64,000 nt of DNA from a bacterium (lineage in GTDB: Bacteria > Actinomycetota > Acidimicrobiia > Acidimicrobiales > Bin134), in the NCBI GenBank assembly GCA_028819295.1, contig JAPPMA010000094.1, positions 50,693 to 114,692 on the forward strand. The letters run 5' to 3'. Both the position numbers and the translations under genes were made by a program. Position 1 is the first letter of the stretch; each line of letters begins with the position of its first letter. Shown one piece after another: positions 26,549-38,100 of this stretch. The notes beneath the pieces are model-generated. The model did no database searches. It saw only the letters and a list, made by a program, of their open reading frames with translations, and was not told where the DNA came from.

Positions 26549-27448
26549 TCAGGCCAGGCCGTGGCTCTCGAGGAACTGCACCGTCAGGTCGGCGCACTGC
26601 TCGGGGACCTCTAGCTGGAGAAAGTGAGATGTCTCGGGCACGAAGTCATAGTCGAGCTTGACCAAGTGGCTCAGGTCCAAACTAGGCACGTACGAGTACT
26701 GGGCCACGGGATCGGCGCCTATGGCCTTCAAGGGGATGTCGAAGCTGTCCAGAACGTGGATCGCCCGCATGGCAAAGCCGAAATACCACTCGTATAACTG
26801 GGCCTCTTGCTCGGGCGGGCAGCGAAGCTCGTAGCCACCGCCTTGCGCAGGCCGAAGCGTGGTCTCGGCCAGCAGCAAAAGCGTCTTCGCCGGTATGCCG
26901 GAGTAGGCCGGCGCCGATCCGAGCATCTCGGCCAGCTCGTGGGGCGACTCGAAATGGCTCTGTCGGCGCCGGGCCCGCTTAGCCTGGCGCTGGCACTGCT
27001 CGTCCAGCTGTCTGCCGCCTCCACCGGCCAGCTCGAACGCCGGGTCGAACAGCACCAAGCTGGCAAAGTCAGGCTTCTGGAGCTGGTGCGACATAGCGAT
27101 GACGGTAGTTATCGAGTGGAACACGCCGAGGCACGGCTTCGACCCCCAGCTAGAAGAGATGGTTTCGCACACAGTCTGGTTGTCTTCGGCCAGGGTCGGG
27201 ACGTTGAAGTTGTCGATGGGGTTGACGGTGTTCCAACCGTGGTTCCGCAGGTCGAAAACACAGATGTCGAAACGGTCGGCCAGCCGCGACCAGTACGGGT
27301 AGTAGAGGTCGGCGGCCAGCCCGCATCCGTGGCTCAGCACCAGCCGAGGCCCGTCGGGGTTGCCGTGCCTCCGCACGGTGATGGCGGTTCCGTCGGCCAT
27401 GACCGCATCCACGATCCCAGCTGGCTCCGGCACTCTCCACTGAGCCAT
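26549..27448 (-). CDS. Alpha/beta hydrolase with FHS-type nucleophile elbow, copy 2
   Basis: 299 aa from ATG 27448 (MAQWRVPEPAG...). It is a paralogue of the hydrolase at 3.1 kb: GNPDGPRLVLSHGCG, ADLYYPYW, FDLRNHGWN, CLGVFHSITT (nucleophile Ser in an F-H-S context) and a C-terminal ETSHFLQLEVPEQ. The frame is open 17 codons further upstream, but a G-rich site and homology favour 27448. It is divergent from the free acyltransferase and just upstream of the hydratase on the same strand. Thioesterase-like release or editing is a plausible but unproven role. Confidence 0.82.
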   Translation of the reverse strand: MAQWRVPEPAGIVDAVMADGTAITVRRHGNPDGPRLVLSHGCGLAADLYYPYWSRLADRFDICVFDLRNHGWNTVNPIDNFNVPTLAEDNQTVCETISSSWGSKPCLGVFHSITTVIAMSHQLQKPDFASLVLFDPAFELAGGGGRQLDEQCQRQAKRARRRQSHFESPHELAEMLGSAPAYSGIPAKTLLLLAETTLRPAQGGGYELRCPPEQEAQLYEWYFGFAMRAIHVLDSFDIPLKAIGADPVAQYSYVPSLDLSHLVKLDYDFVPETSHFLQLEVPEQCADLTVQFLESHGLA

Positions 27449-27580
27449 TGCGACATTGTACCCCCCGCCACTTTGTCCTTCATCACGCTCCTCGCTCACA
27501 CCGCCAACGCCACCCCCGTCGAAAACGCCCCGGGGAATCGCCTATCATGCTCTGGCTAGGTCTATGGCGAGGAGCAGCCC

Positions 27581-27625
27581 ATGTCGATATCGCGTCTGTA
27601 TACGCTGATCTTGAAGGAGGTGTGA
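27581..27625 (+). CDS. Possible 14-residue leader peptide overlapping the acyltransferase ribosome site
   Basis: ATG at 27581, preceded by GAGGAG, opens a frame reading MSISRLYTLILKEV and stopping at TGA 27623-27625. Its last codons are the AAGGAGG ribosome site of the acyltransferase, whose GTG follows 3 nt after the TGA. Such a layout would couple the acyltransferase to translation of the leader. It fits the sequence well but is short, so moderate confidence only. Confidence 0.4.
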   Translation: MSISRLYTLILKEV

Positions 27626-27627
27626 GC

Positions 27628-28545
27628 GTGGGCACTCATCCAGACGAACCGCCTCCGGCTGAGGCCAGCCCGCGAGAAGCTGTGATGTTCCCTGGCGGCG
27701 GGATCGACATGAACAACATGCGGGAGACGCCCTTGCTCCACACCGGCGAATTGAGGCGCGTGAGCGATTACTTGGACATCGACTTCGTCTCCAAACTGGC
27801 GAATGGCGAGGTGGGATCAGAACCCGGCCCGTATCAGACCAGCGTGGCCGCCCTTACCTACGCATGCACCCGCCAGCGCTATGGCGACACCCAGCCCATG
27901 GCGGTGATCGGCCAGTCAAGCGGGGTTTGGGCCGCCGCGGCGCTCATGGGCGCCATCCGGATCGAAGATGCCTGCAAAATGCTGATGATCCGCGGCGACC
28001 TCATAGCTGAGGCCAGCGCCCGCCACGGGGAGGGTCGAATGCTGTCGGTGGTGGGACCGTCCCCGGACGAGACCGCGGCCGCGGTGGAGGGCATCGACGG
28101 TTGCTGGGTTTCAGGCGTGATGACTCGCAGCTCGGTGACGCTGGGATGCCGCTTGGAAGCCCGGGAAGACGTGGAGAGAATCCTGTCCGCCGAAATCGAG
28201 GCCAACGTCATCAGGCTGCCCATAGACTTCGCCAGCCACTGCCCGCTTATGGCCGGGGTGGCCGACGAACTCAAAAAGGCCATGAGCGACCTTGAAATCT
28301 TCGACAGCGCCGACTCGCGCGCAGTCGACTTTTACGACTGCTTCATCGGTGATCCCGGCCCTGTGAGCCTCACCAACCTCTGGGACCGGTTAGCGATGAA
28401 CATTGAGAAGCCCTTCGACTTGATGGCCGCCATTCAGTCCTTCGACGAGGACACCATCTTCGTGGAATCCCTGCCCAACGCGGGCATCTTCAACATGATC
28501 CGCTACTCAGGGATCTCACGCAAGCGAATCGTCAAAGCCACATGA
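27628..28545 (+). CDS. Discrete (trans-acting) acyltransferase, FabD/PKS-AT-like
   Basis: 305 aa from GTG 27628, with AAGGAGG 7 nt upstream. The fold is malonyl-ACP transacylase: MFPGGGIDM at residues 20-28 (for the usual FPGQG), nucleophile Ser97 in IGQSSG (Gln instead of the usual His of GHSxG), Arg122 in MIRGDLI, and His204 in DFASHCPLM. It would load extender units onto a carrier protein. The last PKS module has lost its own AT, so this enzyme is the obvious in-trans supplier, with the free ACP next door. Its last 11 codons are duplicated at 40.66 kb. Confidence 0.88.
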   Translation: MGTHPDEPPPAEASPREAVMFPGGGIDMNNMRETPLLHTGELRRVSDYLDIDFVSKLANGEVGSEPGPYQTSVAALTYACTRQRYGDTQPMAVIGQSSGVWAAAALMGAIRIEDACKMLMIRGDLIAEASARHGEGRMLSVVGPSPDETAAAVEGIDGCWVSGVMTRSSVTLGCRLEAREDVERILSAEIEANVIRLPIDFASHCPLMAGVADELKKAMSDLEIFDSADSRAVDFYDCFIGDPGPVSLTNLWDRLAMNIEKPFDLMAAIQSFDEDTIFVESLPNAGIFNMIRYSGISRKRIVKAT

Positions 28546-28675
28546 GAAGCCTGCCGGCTGCCCAGGCACCGGCGGCTAGGGTCACCTGCCGGTGAACTTC
28601 GCCTTGCCAGGACCTTTCTCGAAATAGCTCGCCACACCGACACGAGCGTCTTCGGTGGCAAAACATGAGGCGAAA
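28510..28675. repeat. 166-bp direct repeat, left copy
   Basis: Matches 40658-40823 at 165 of 166 positions (the difference is C at 28555 against T at 40703). It contains the last codons of the acyltransferase, a short spacer and, in reverse, the last ~31 codons of an enoyl-CoA hydratase. The two copies, 12,148 bp apart in the same orientation, bracket the ACP, the PKS and the permease. Confidence 0.95.
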
Positions 28676-28840
28676 CAGGAGGGGAACGAGCGACGATACC
28701 GAGTGGAAAACGCCAACCTGCGGTTTCTGGCCGAATTGCTCGACAATCTCCTCAAGTAAGGCATCATGGCCGCTGACGAAAGTCGGAATACTGTGGTTTT
28801 CCAGGCTCTTGAGCGGTTCCCACCAGCGTGCTGCGTGGCT
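28582..28840 (-). pseudogene. Chimeric relic: hydrolase fragment joined to hydratase 3' end
   Basis: Read on the minus strand, 28840 to about 28676 codes RWWEPLKSLENHSIPTF and GQKPQVGVFHSVSSLVPLL, an internal piece of the FHS-type hydrolase family (compare GKKPTVGVFHSVSALATLL at 3.4 kb). At about 28676 it switches, in another frame, to the last codons of hydratase copy 2 (FATEDARVGVASYFEKG, stop at 28582). Neither part is a complete gene. The join coincides with the edge of the 166-bp repeat, so it marks a recombination point. Nothing else is seen in the 297-bp gap. Confidence 0.85.
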
Positions 28841-28842
28841 GA

Positions 28843-29085
28843 TCAACCAACGGACTCGAGGTGGTCGATGAGGTCTTTAGGCATCAGGAGCTCGGCAAAC
28901 TCCTCCGCCGGGATATCGGTGCCGAACTCCTGGTTGACCATTTTCCAGAACGCCACAAGATCGGAAGACGAGACGCCCATCTCGGCAATGTTGCGAGTCA
29001 GATCCAAGGGCTGACCGGCCTCCCGGCCCTCGATTTCAACCGTCTGGTCGACAATGGCCCTGATCCGTTCCTCGGTGGATGACAT
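28843..29085 (-). CDS. Discrete acyl carrier protein, copy 1
   Basis: 80 aa with the four-helix ACP pattern. The phosphopantetheine Ser is most likely Ser40 in MGVSSSDLVAF (for the usual GxDSL), and the end reads LLMPKDLIDHLESV. AAGGAG lies 7 nt before the ATG. It directly follows the PKS on the same strand, so it would act as carrier for the AT-less last module, loaded by the discrete acyltransferase. Confidence 0.92.
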   Translation of the reverse strand: MSSTEERIRAIVDQTVEIEGREAGQPLDLTRNIAEMGVSSSDLVAFWKMVNQEFGTDIPAEEFAELLMPKDLIDHLESVG

Positions 29086-29170
29086 CTACTAGCTCCTTTG
29101 CGAAAGCCTGATGGCGGGGAAAGTGTACCAATGGGCGAGTGCAGGTCAATCGCCTTCAACCCGGCTCGGT

Positions 29171-32100
29171 CTACCGGTTCTCATCTGCCCAGTAGCGATT
29201 CCGCTGGAAGGGATAGTCGGGCAGTGAGATCCGCCGACGGGCCTCGCCGCTGTACAGGCGCTCGAAGGACACGGTGCGCCCCTCCGCGTACTGCGCGGCA
29301 AGGACTTCGACTAGACCATCGCCATCTTGGGGCATTACCCCGCCGCCACGATGCTCGGGAACTCCCTCCCCGCCCGCCTCGAGCACGGCCCGAAGCTGTT
29401 GGCGAAGCGACTCGGCATCGCGGAACACCACAGCGGCCCTTTGCGAGAAGTGGCCTCGGCCCGTGCTCGCTGTCCACGCCATGTCCGAGAGCAGCGGGTC
29501 GGTGGCCGCGTCGGTGCCGGCAAGCTCATCGCCATGCTCGTCGATCCAGTCGAGATACCTTTGTGCGAGTTGCTTCAACGCCCCCGGCGTCTTGGCCGAC
29601 AGCGGCAGCAGCCTCTCGCCCGATGAGCCCGGCGGGCCTCCAGCCTCCAGATCATCTGCATCATCTGCTGCCACCAGCTTGGGTGATCCAACCGGCCGCC
29701 ACGATGGGTTGCGTCCGTCAGCGTTGTCACCGGCTGCGTCGCGGCCTTCGATCACAATGTGGGCATTGGTGCCGGAGATTCCGAAGGCGTTCACCGCGGC
29801 CAACGACCGGAGACCCTCACCCCGCGGCCAGTCGATCGCGTCGGTGGCCACCCTCAGCGGCACCCTCTCCCAATCGATCTCGGGGCTCGGATCGCGGAAG
29901 TGCAGGTGTCTCGGAACCGTTCCATTCCTCATTCCCAGCACCACCTTGATGAGGCCGGCTATCGCCGACGCGCCTTCCAAGTGGCCGATGTTGGTCTTGA
30001 CCGAACCCATCCACACAGGTCGGTCATCCTGGCGGCCTCGGCCATAGACCGCGGCGATGGCACCCGCCTCCACCGCATCGCCCACGGCTGTGGCAGCTCC
30101 GTGGGCCTCGACGTAGCCGACTTCGCCGGGGTCGATGCCGGCCCGGGCCAACGCCTCGGCCATGACCCGCTCCTGAGCCCGCATGCTGGGGACGGTGACC
30201 GCCAAGCCCGTCCCGGTTTGGCTCACGGCCGAGCCTCGGACGACGGCCCAGATCCGGTCTTGGTCGGCCTCGGCATCCCTCAGCCGCTTCAGCACCACAA
30301 CGCCGCAACCCTCGCCTCGCACATAGCCGTCGGCCGAGGCGTCGAACGGCCTGCACTGCCCTTGCGAAGACAGCATTCCCGCATCGGCAAGGGCGCTGGT
30401 GACCCCGGTCGAGAGCGCGACGTTGGCGCCTCCGGCCAAGGCCACGTCAGTCTCCCCGCGCCGGAGGCTCTCCATTGCTTGGTGAACAGCGACCAGCGAA
30501 GAGGCGCAGGCCAAATCCAACGGCATCGCCGGCCCCTCCAAGCCCAGCGAGAACGCAACCTGGCCAACCGTCACGGGGCCGGAGGTGTTGAGATGGGCCC
30601 CGGTTCGACCGATCCTGTTGATGACGCGCCGGTACTCGCTGACTCCGAACCCCCCGTATACGCCCCCTCGGCTTCCCTTCAGGCGGTCGGGGTCGATGGC
30701 GGCATCCTCGACGGCCTGCCAACTGGTCTCAAGCAACAGCCGTTGCAGAGGGTCGATGGTCCACGCATCCTTCGGCGACACCCAGAAGAACTGGGGATCG
30801 AAGAAGTCCAAGCCATCGACGAACGAGCCCATTCGATAGGTGGGATCGCCAGCGGCCGGGTCGCCGTGGAATCCCTGCCAAGAGCCGCCGTCTTGGCGGC
30901 CGTCGGTGACCGTGTTCTCCCCCGCCTCCAGCAGGCGCCAATAGGCCGACAGGTCCTCCGCTCCAGGGAATCGGCAGGCCATTCCGACGATGGCGATCTG
31001 ATCTTCCTCCGACTGATCAAGCCGGGGCAGGAATACCTCGACTGTTTCGGTGGGTGCGGCCACCTCACTGGCCTGCCCGAACTCCTTGGACAGGTGGCGG
31101 GCCAGACCGGTGGTGTTGGGATAGTTGAATATCGCCGTGTTGGACACGGTGTATTCGCCGGCGAATGCCCGGTTCAGGCGGTTGCGCAGCTCCACAACCA
31201 TGAGCGAGTCCATGCCCAGATCGGCTAACGCCGCCGACGCTTCCGGCAGCTCCGGCAACCGCATCACGGCCTGAAGCTCCCGCTGCAAGAACGAGACCAG
31301 AATCTCCTCCCGCTCAGCGAGCTTCGCACCTCGGAGCTGCTCCAGCACACCGTCCGCCGATTCATCGGACTCTGTCGCATCGCCGCCACCGGCCGTAAGC
31401 AGTTCTGCGAACAATGGCGAACGGGCGTAGCTGCTGCCAGACGCCACCTGCCAGTCGATCACCGCCACCATGCTCATGGTCGCGTCTTGGCGCACCAGGT
31501 GGTCGAGCGCTTTCAAGCCCAGTTCCGGGGAGATCCACCCCCTGCCCCCGGCCTCGAGATGGTCCCCGATCCGCTCCCGCTGCTCTTCGGCCTCACCAAG
31601 TCCCGACCATGCTCCCCAGGCGATTGACTGCCCAGCGAGCCCCAGTGAGCGCCGGTGGGCGGCAAGCTGATCCAAGAAGGCATTGGCGGCGGCATGATTC
31701 GACTGCCCCGCATTTCCCCGGACGCCGGCGACACTCGAGAACAAGACGAACATATCCAGATCGAGGTCTTCAGTGGCCCGATGCAGATGCCAGGCCCCCA
31801 GCATCTTCGGCCACAGCACCTCCTCGAACTTTTCCCATGTCTGGTTGGTGAGCGCACCGTCCGACAGCACGCCCACGCTGTGGATCACGCCCCCGAGCGG
31901 CGGGAGGCTGGCGTCGATCCGGCCCAACATCTGGTCGATGGCCTCTTTGTCGGTCATGTCGGCCAGCTCCACTTGCACCACCGCGCCCTGCTTACGGAGC
32001 TGGCTGATCGCCTCGACCGCTTCGGGGTCGGGGGCCCGGCGCCCGTTCAACACGATGGTCCCGGCACCCCGATCGGCCAGCCATCCGGCCACGGCAATGC

Positions 32101-35100
32101 CTATCCCGCCCAAGCCGCCGGTCACCAGATACGTCCGGTCGCCGCGCAGCCGTCCTGTCTCCAGCGGCGAATTGGCCAAGACTATCTTGCCGATGTGCCG
32201 GGCGGCTTGCATGTACTTCATCGCCGAGCCCGCCTCGGCCATCGACCAACGGGTATGCACCAGCGGGTTCAGATCACCCGCCGCCACCTGGTCCATGACC
32301 CGCCTGAGGGAGTCTCCTGCCTGGGTCGGATAGCTCTCCTTGAGTACGTCTAGCCGCAATATCCAGTAGGCCACGTCGGGGCGAGCCGCCGCCATCTCCT
32401 CTTCGCTGAGGATGTCCACCCGGGCCATCTCCACGAACCGCCCGCCATGGGACAAACACGACAGGCTGGCATCGATGAAGCCAAGACCGGTCGAGCTGTT
32501 CAGCACCATGTGAACCCCCTCGCCCCTCGTGGCCTCGAGGATCTCCTCGCCGAACTTGGTCTGGCGGCTGTCGAAAACATGCTTGACGCCCAGCGACTTC
32601 AGATAGGCCTGCTTGGGAGCACTGGTGGTGGCGAAGACCTCGGCACCAATGGCCTGGGCCAACTGGACGGCGGCCATCCCAACGCCGCCGGTCGCGGAGT
32701 GGATCAGCACACGCTCACCGGCCTTCAGGTTGGCCATTGAGAAGGAGAGCTCTGCCGACACGAAGGCGGTGGGGATCGTGGCCAGTGACGCGGCGGGGAT
32801 CCCTTCTGGCACCTGCACCACCATCTCTTCTCGGGTGACCGCCTCAGCCCCGAACGTCCCGACCGCTAGGCCGGCCACCCGCTCACCGACAGCGACCGAC
32901 GAGACATCTGCGCCGACATCGGTGACTCGGGCGCAGAACTCCCCGCCCAGCAGGCCCTCGTCGACGACACCCAGCGCGCGGAACATGTCCCAGAAGTTGA
33001 GTCCGGCGGCCTCGACTGCCACCCGCACCTCTCGGGGCCCCAACGACGCATCCGGATGGGGTTCTGGACGGATTCCGTCGAGGTCTCCGTCGGAGGCGGG
33101 GGCCAACAGCCATTTCGCCTCCCCCGCCGGGACGGGCAGGCGGGGTCGGCCCGATACATCATCAGAGCGAGCCAGCCGAGCCGCTTGTCGCAAGCCGGTG
33201 CGATAGGCGATGTGGTTCTCTCCATCGGGATGCAGCAACTCGCTGGCGAGATCCGACAGCGGCGCCGGTCTGCTGGGATCCAAATCGATCATTCTCGATT
33301 TCAGGTGAGGGGCTTCGCGGTCCACTACCTTTCCGAACCCCCACAGCAGCGAGCCGGCAATGCCCTCAGCGGATTCGTGTTCCAGCACCACAGCCCCCCG
33401 GGTCACCAGCCAAACCCCATTGGTGGGAGTGACGTCGGCGTCTCCCAGTCCCTGCACCACTGCCAAGCCGCTCATTCCGGCCTGGGCCGCATCCTCGGCC
33501 AATTGCTCGGTGGTGACATGCGCCCCTTGGGCATCCAGCGAAACGAGGTGGACGACGCCGCTGAGCGCCCCATCAGCCGAGAGGCTTTCGAACAGCAGCT
33601 TCCACGACTCCCGCCGGTTCATCGGCAGGGATGCCCGGACCACGCCGGCTTCCTGCGGCAGAGGCCCAAAGTCGGTGGCGGTGCCCTCGCCGACCAGCAC
33701 CACAGTTTGGTTGTGCGCGGCCAGCTCCAACCCCAGATGCTCGGCTGTGCCAAAGGAGTCCGCGGCCAGAACCCATACGCCCGCCCGCTCGCTAACTTTG
33801 GCCGGTCCCTGGGCCACGATCACCCCGCGGTCAGGCGCCTGGGCTGAGTCGGAATAGTCCACTCCCACCACTTCAGACTCAACGAAACCAGCATCGCTGA
33901 GGGCCTGCTTCCACACGGCCGGGCCGGCCAAGGCATGGTGCGGACGATAGTCGTCGGCAAACCGCCACCAGCCGTCTAGTTGCCCGAACGTCAGGTCCAG
34001 CCAGCCTTGGCCCCGCAGGTTCTCCAACGCCACCAGATGGCCCGACGGCGCCAACAGCCGTCGGCAATGGTCCAGCGTCTCGTTCAGGTAGCGGGTGGCG
34101 TGCAGAACATTGGAGGCGATTATCAGGTCGTACCTGTGGTTGTCGAAGCCCTGTTCCATGGGATCTGCTTCGATATCCAGCACCCGGTAGTCGATTGACG
34201 CCTCCGCGCCGCCAAAGCGGGCCTCTGCCTCAGCGAAGAACCCGGCGGAGATATCGGTGTAGGTGTAGTCGCAGCGCTCGGAGGGAAGCTCTGGCAGCAC
34301 CGACGCCGTTGCCGAACCAGTGCCTGCCCCCACCTCCAGCACCCGCAGCCGTCTGCTTTCGGGCAAGTCGGCCAGCAGTGCGGCCACCGAGTCGCCCAGC
34401 ATCCTGTTGGCACCTTTGGCTACAGGCGCCTTCAGATAGAGGTCGGCGGCGCTGGGCTCGCCGCTGCTTAACAGCAGCGTCAGCGGATCGGCGTCGCCCA
34501 CCAGCACATCGGCCAAGGCCCCGGCGCTTCGCCGGAACAGCCCGATCTCGGTGACCCCATGCGGGTATTGGCCCTCCATGGCGTCGGCTAGCCCCGAGGG
34601 ATCGATTGACAGCACATCAGGCAAGGGGTCGTCTGAGCCCGCCATCACGGTGAACCCGTCGCCGGTCGCTTCGAGAACACCTGCCTTGGCCATCATCTCG
34701 AGCATCCGGCGGAACAGTCGCCCGTGCTCTGGAGCGACCCTCAACTGCTGGCGCAGATCATCGGGGACTACCGCTTGGCCTGCGGCGCGCACCCACCCCA
34801 GCCGGTCCAGTGCCAAGCAGGCATAAGACCACGCCAGCCGTTCGAGGCCGGACAACAGCGCGGCCCGACTTTCGGCCCCGACACCTTCTGCCGCCAGGTA
34901 CTGGGAAAACTGCTCCGAGCCCACCGCAACGGCGGTCGGGCGGGGCAGGAACTCCGCCGACTGGATCCCGGGAGCGAGAGGGCGGTCTCGCCAGACAATC
35001 TCATAGAGAAGATCGTCCAAACCCCCCGCGGTCGATAACAACGCCGCTCGTGTAGCCCGCTTCACCGTGTAGCCGCTTAGTCCCCCGAGTACGGCGCCAC

Positions 35101-38100
35101 GCCGGTCATAAAACTCCAGATCTCCGGTCAACACCTCAGGGATCCCGACTACTTCTTCCTCCGCTTCTCGCAAGCGGGCACGGCAGACCAGCTGGTCGGG
35201 CAATGGACCGGTGAGCCACAAGCGCTCCCAGCCGAAAGGCAGATAGGCCACCCCTTCCTCAAGGCTCGTCACGCTGCGAGCCTCGGCCATGACCTGGAAG
35301 CAGCCGTCGAGGAGCAACGGGTGGACTTCGTTGCCACTTCGGTCGATGGACTCTGGAAGTGACAATTCGCCCACTGCCTCGCCTTTGGCAGCCCACAGCC
35401 CCCGCAGGGTGCGAAATGGTGTACCGAGCTCAACCCCCATGCTGGCCCGCGTGCGGTAGAACTGCGAGATGTCCTTGGGTTCCAATCCGGCCTTAAGCCC
35501 GTCCAAGTTCACTCGGTCGGCCGCTTCAGGCCCCGCGGCCTCGGTGTGAGCAAGGCCCTCCGCATGCAGCGTCCACCCGTTGTCGCCGGTGCCCCGGCTG
35601 TAGATCTCAAATCGAACCGGCGCCTTGGGATCGGCTTCGTCCAAGATGAACTTCACTTGGCGCCCTTCGGACCCCTCCCCATCGTCGGCGCCCGGCTCAG
35701 AGAAGACCATGGGGCTGTGCAGTTGGAGATCCTCGACCATGAGGGTTCCTCCGCTGCGACCCATCGGCATCGGTGGCCGGCCACTGGTATTGGCAGCCAG
35801 CGCCGACACCGCCATGGCGCCGTACAACGCCCCGGGCGTGATCACCTGGCCATACACCCGGTGGTCCTTCAGCCACGCCGGCTGGGAGGAATCCATCTCT
35901 GTCTCAAACTGGAGCTCTCCGCGAGGAGATTCATGGCGGACACCGAGCACCGGGTGCCCGGCGCTGGCGCGGCGGCGCTTCAGGGCTTCCGGCCAGTAGC
36001 GCTGACGCTGGAACGGGTAGCCCGGGATCGAGATGCGGCATCGGGTCTCTCCCCCGAATTGGGCTTCGAACGAGATGTCGAGACCGGCCTTATACGCCCC
36101 GGCCACCGCATCGAGGAATCCGCAGCCGTCTTCCGGGGCCGGGGTTCGCACGGAGGGCCGCTTCATGCTCGACACCACAATCGGCTCGGCGGTGCCGGAT
36201 TCCTCTGGCCACGACAGAACCGTCATGGGGCCGAGCACTGCCCCGGGGCCTACTTCGATTACAGCTTCCACCCCCAAATCGGCCAGCGCTTCCACACTTC
36301 GCCGATATTCGACCTGCTGGCGGGTCTGGCGGCGCCAATACGCCCCGTCCATTGCTCGGCCGTCTTCGAGCAGTCGGCCGGTCATGCTGCTCACCAGCGG
36401 AATCGACGGCGCACAGGGCGCGAGTTCGGAGATGAGCGCCTCTACACTGTCCAACAGCGGATCCATCATTGCGCTGTGGTAGCCGGCGCTCTTTTCCAAC
36501 CGCCGAACCCGCACCTCGGCAGCCTCGAATCGCCCAAGCAATGCCTCGACATCGCAAGTCGGACCGCTCACCATCAGGTGGGCGCCGTTGTCGGCGGCAA
36601 TGGCCAGACGCGGATCGCCCGAAGCGGCGCATTGCTCCGCCACCGCGGCCGCCACTTCAGATGCCGTGGCGAACACCGCGGCCATCGCACCGGGCTCCGA
36701 CAACTCCGACATGAACTTGCCCCGGCCAGCGGCGAACCGAAGGCCGTCTGCCAAGCTGAGCACGCCCGCGGTGTGGGATGCCGCGATCTCACCCAGGCTG
36801 TGCCCGACCACCACACTGGGTCGCAGCCCCAGGCTCGCCCACAGCGCTGTCAGCGCGCACTCCAACGCATAAATGGCGGGCTGCGTCCAGGCCGGGTTGT
36901 CCAAGTCTCCCTCGGCGTCGGGCCTGCCAAACATCACTGCCAACAGCGAGGTGCCGCGCTCTTGTCGGAAGACCTCCTCGCATCGATCTAAAACGGCTCG
37001 CACCACAGGCTCGCTCTGATAGAGCGTCTCGCCCATCCCAACCCACTGGCTGCCCTGGCCGGTGTAGGCGAACGCCAACTTGGGAGCAGCACGAGACCCC
37101 GGCGCCTCCTCGCCGGAATCCACGAACGCACTGAGCTTTTCGCGCAGCGAATCGGCATCAGTGAACACCACCCCGGTTCGATGGGAGAAGTGGCTGCGAC
37201 CCACCCCAGCCGTCCAGGCCATGTCTGAAAGCAGCTCGTCGGCTGCGCCACCTGGGGAATCTAGAGCTTCTGAGTGTTCCTCAAGCCATTCCAGATAGCC
37301 TCCCGCCAGCTCTCGCAGCGCTTTGTCCGATTTGGCCGACAGGGGCAGAAGCCTGGCCGGGCGCACCAAGGCGGCCCCGTCATCCAACGCAGCCACTGCT
37401 TCGTGGTCCGAAGTGGTCGCAACGGGCCGAGGTGAACCGATCGGCCACCGTTGTTCATCAGGCTGAGCCGGTTCGCCTTCCAGCGTCCCGTAGGCCTCCA
37501 CAATGACGTGGGCATTGGTGCCCGACCAGCCGAATCCGCTAACCCCGGCAATGGGCATGCGGTCGGCGCGGCGCGGCCAAGGGGTGAGCGCCGATGTCAC
37601 TCGAATCGGAAGCTGATCCCAATCGATCTCCGGTGAGGGGTTCTCAAAGTGCAGGTGCTTGGGAATCAACCCCTGCTTCATGGACAACATCACTTTGACC
37701 AGTCCGGCCACCCCGGCGGCTGGCTCCAGATGGCCCATGTTGGTCTTCACCGATCCGATAAGCAGCGGCTGATCGGCACCGCGCTCTTGGCAATAGGCCG
37801 CGGCTAAAGCGCCCAGTTCGATGGGGTCGCCCACAGGAGTTCCCGTCCCGTGGGCCTCCACATAATCCACCTGCGAGGGCTGAACACCGGCTCGTGCCAA
37901 CGCCTCCTCGATCACCCGCACCTGGGCATCGCCGTTGGGCACTGTCAATCCGGGGGTGGCACCATCCTGGTTCAGCGCCGACCCCCGGATGATGCCCCAG
38001 ATCCGGTCGCCGTCGGCCTCGGCCTCGTTCAACCTCTTCAACACCAAGATTCCGCAGCCCTCACCCCGCACATGACCGTTGGCCGCGACATCGAATGTCT

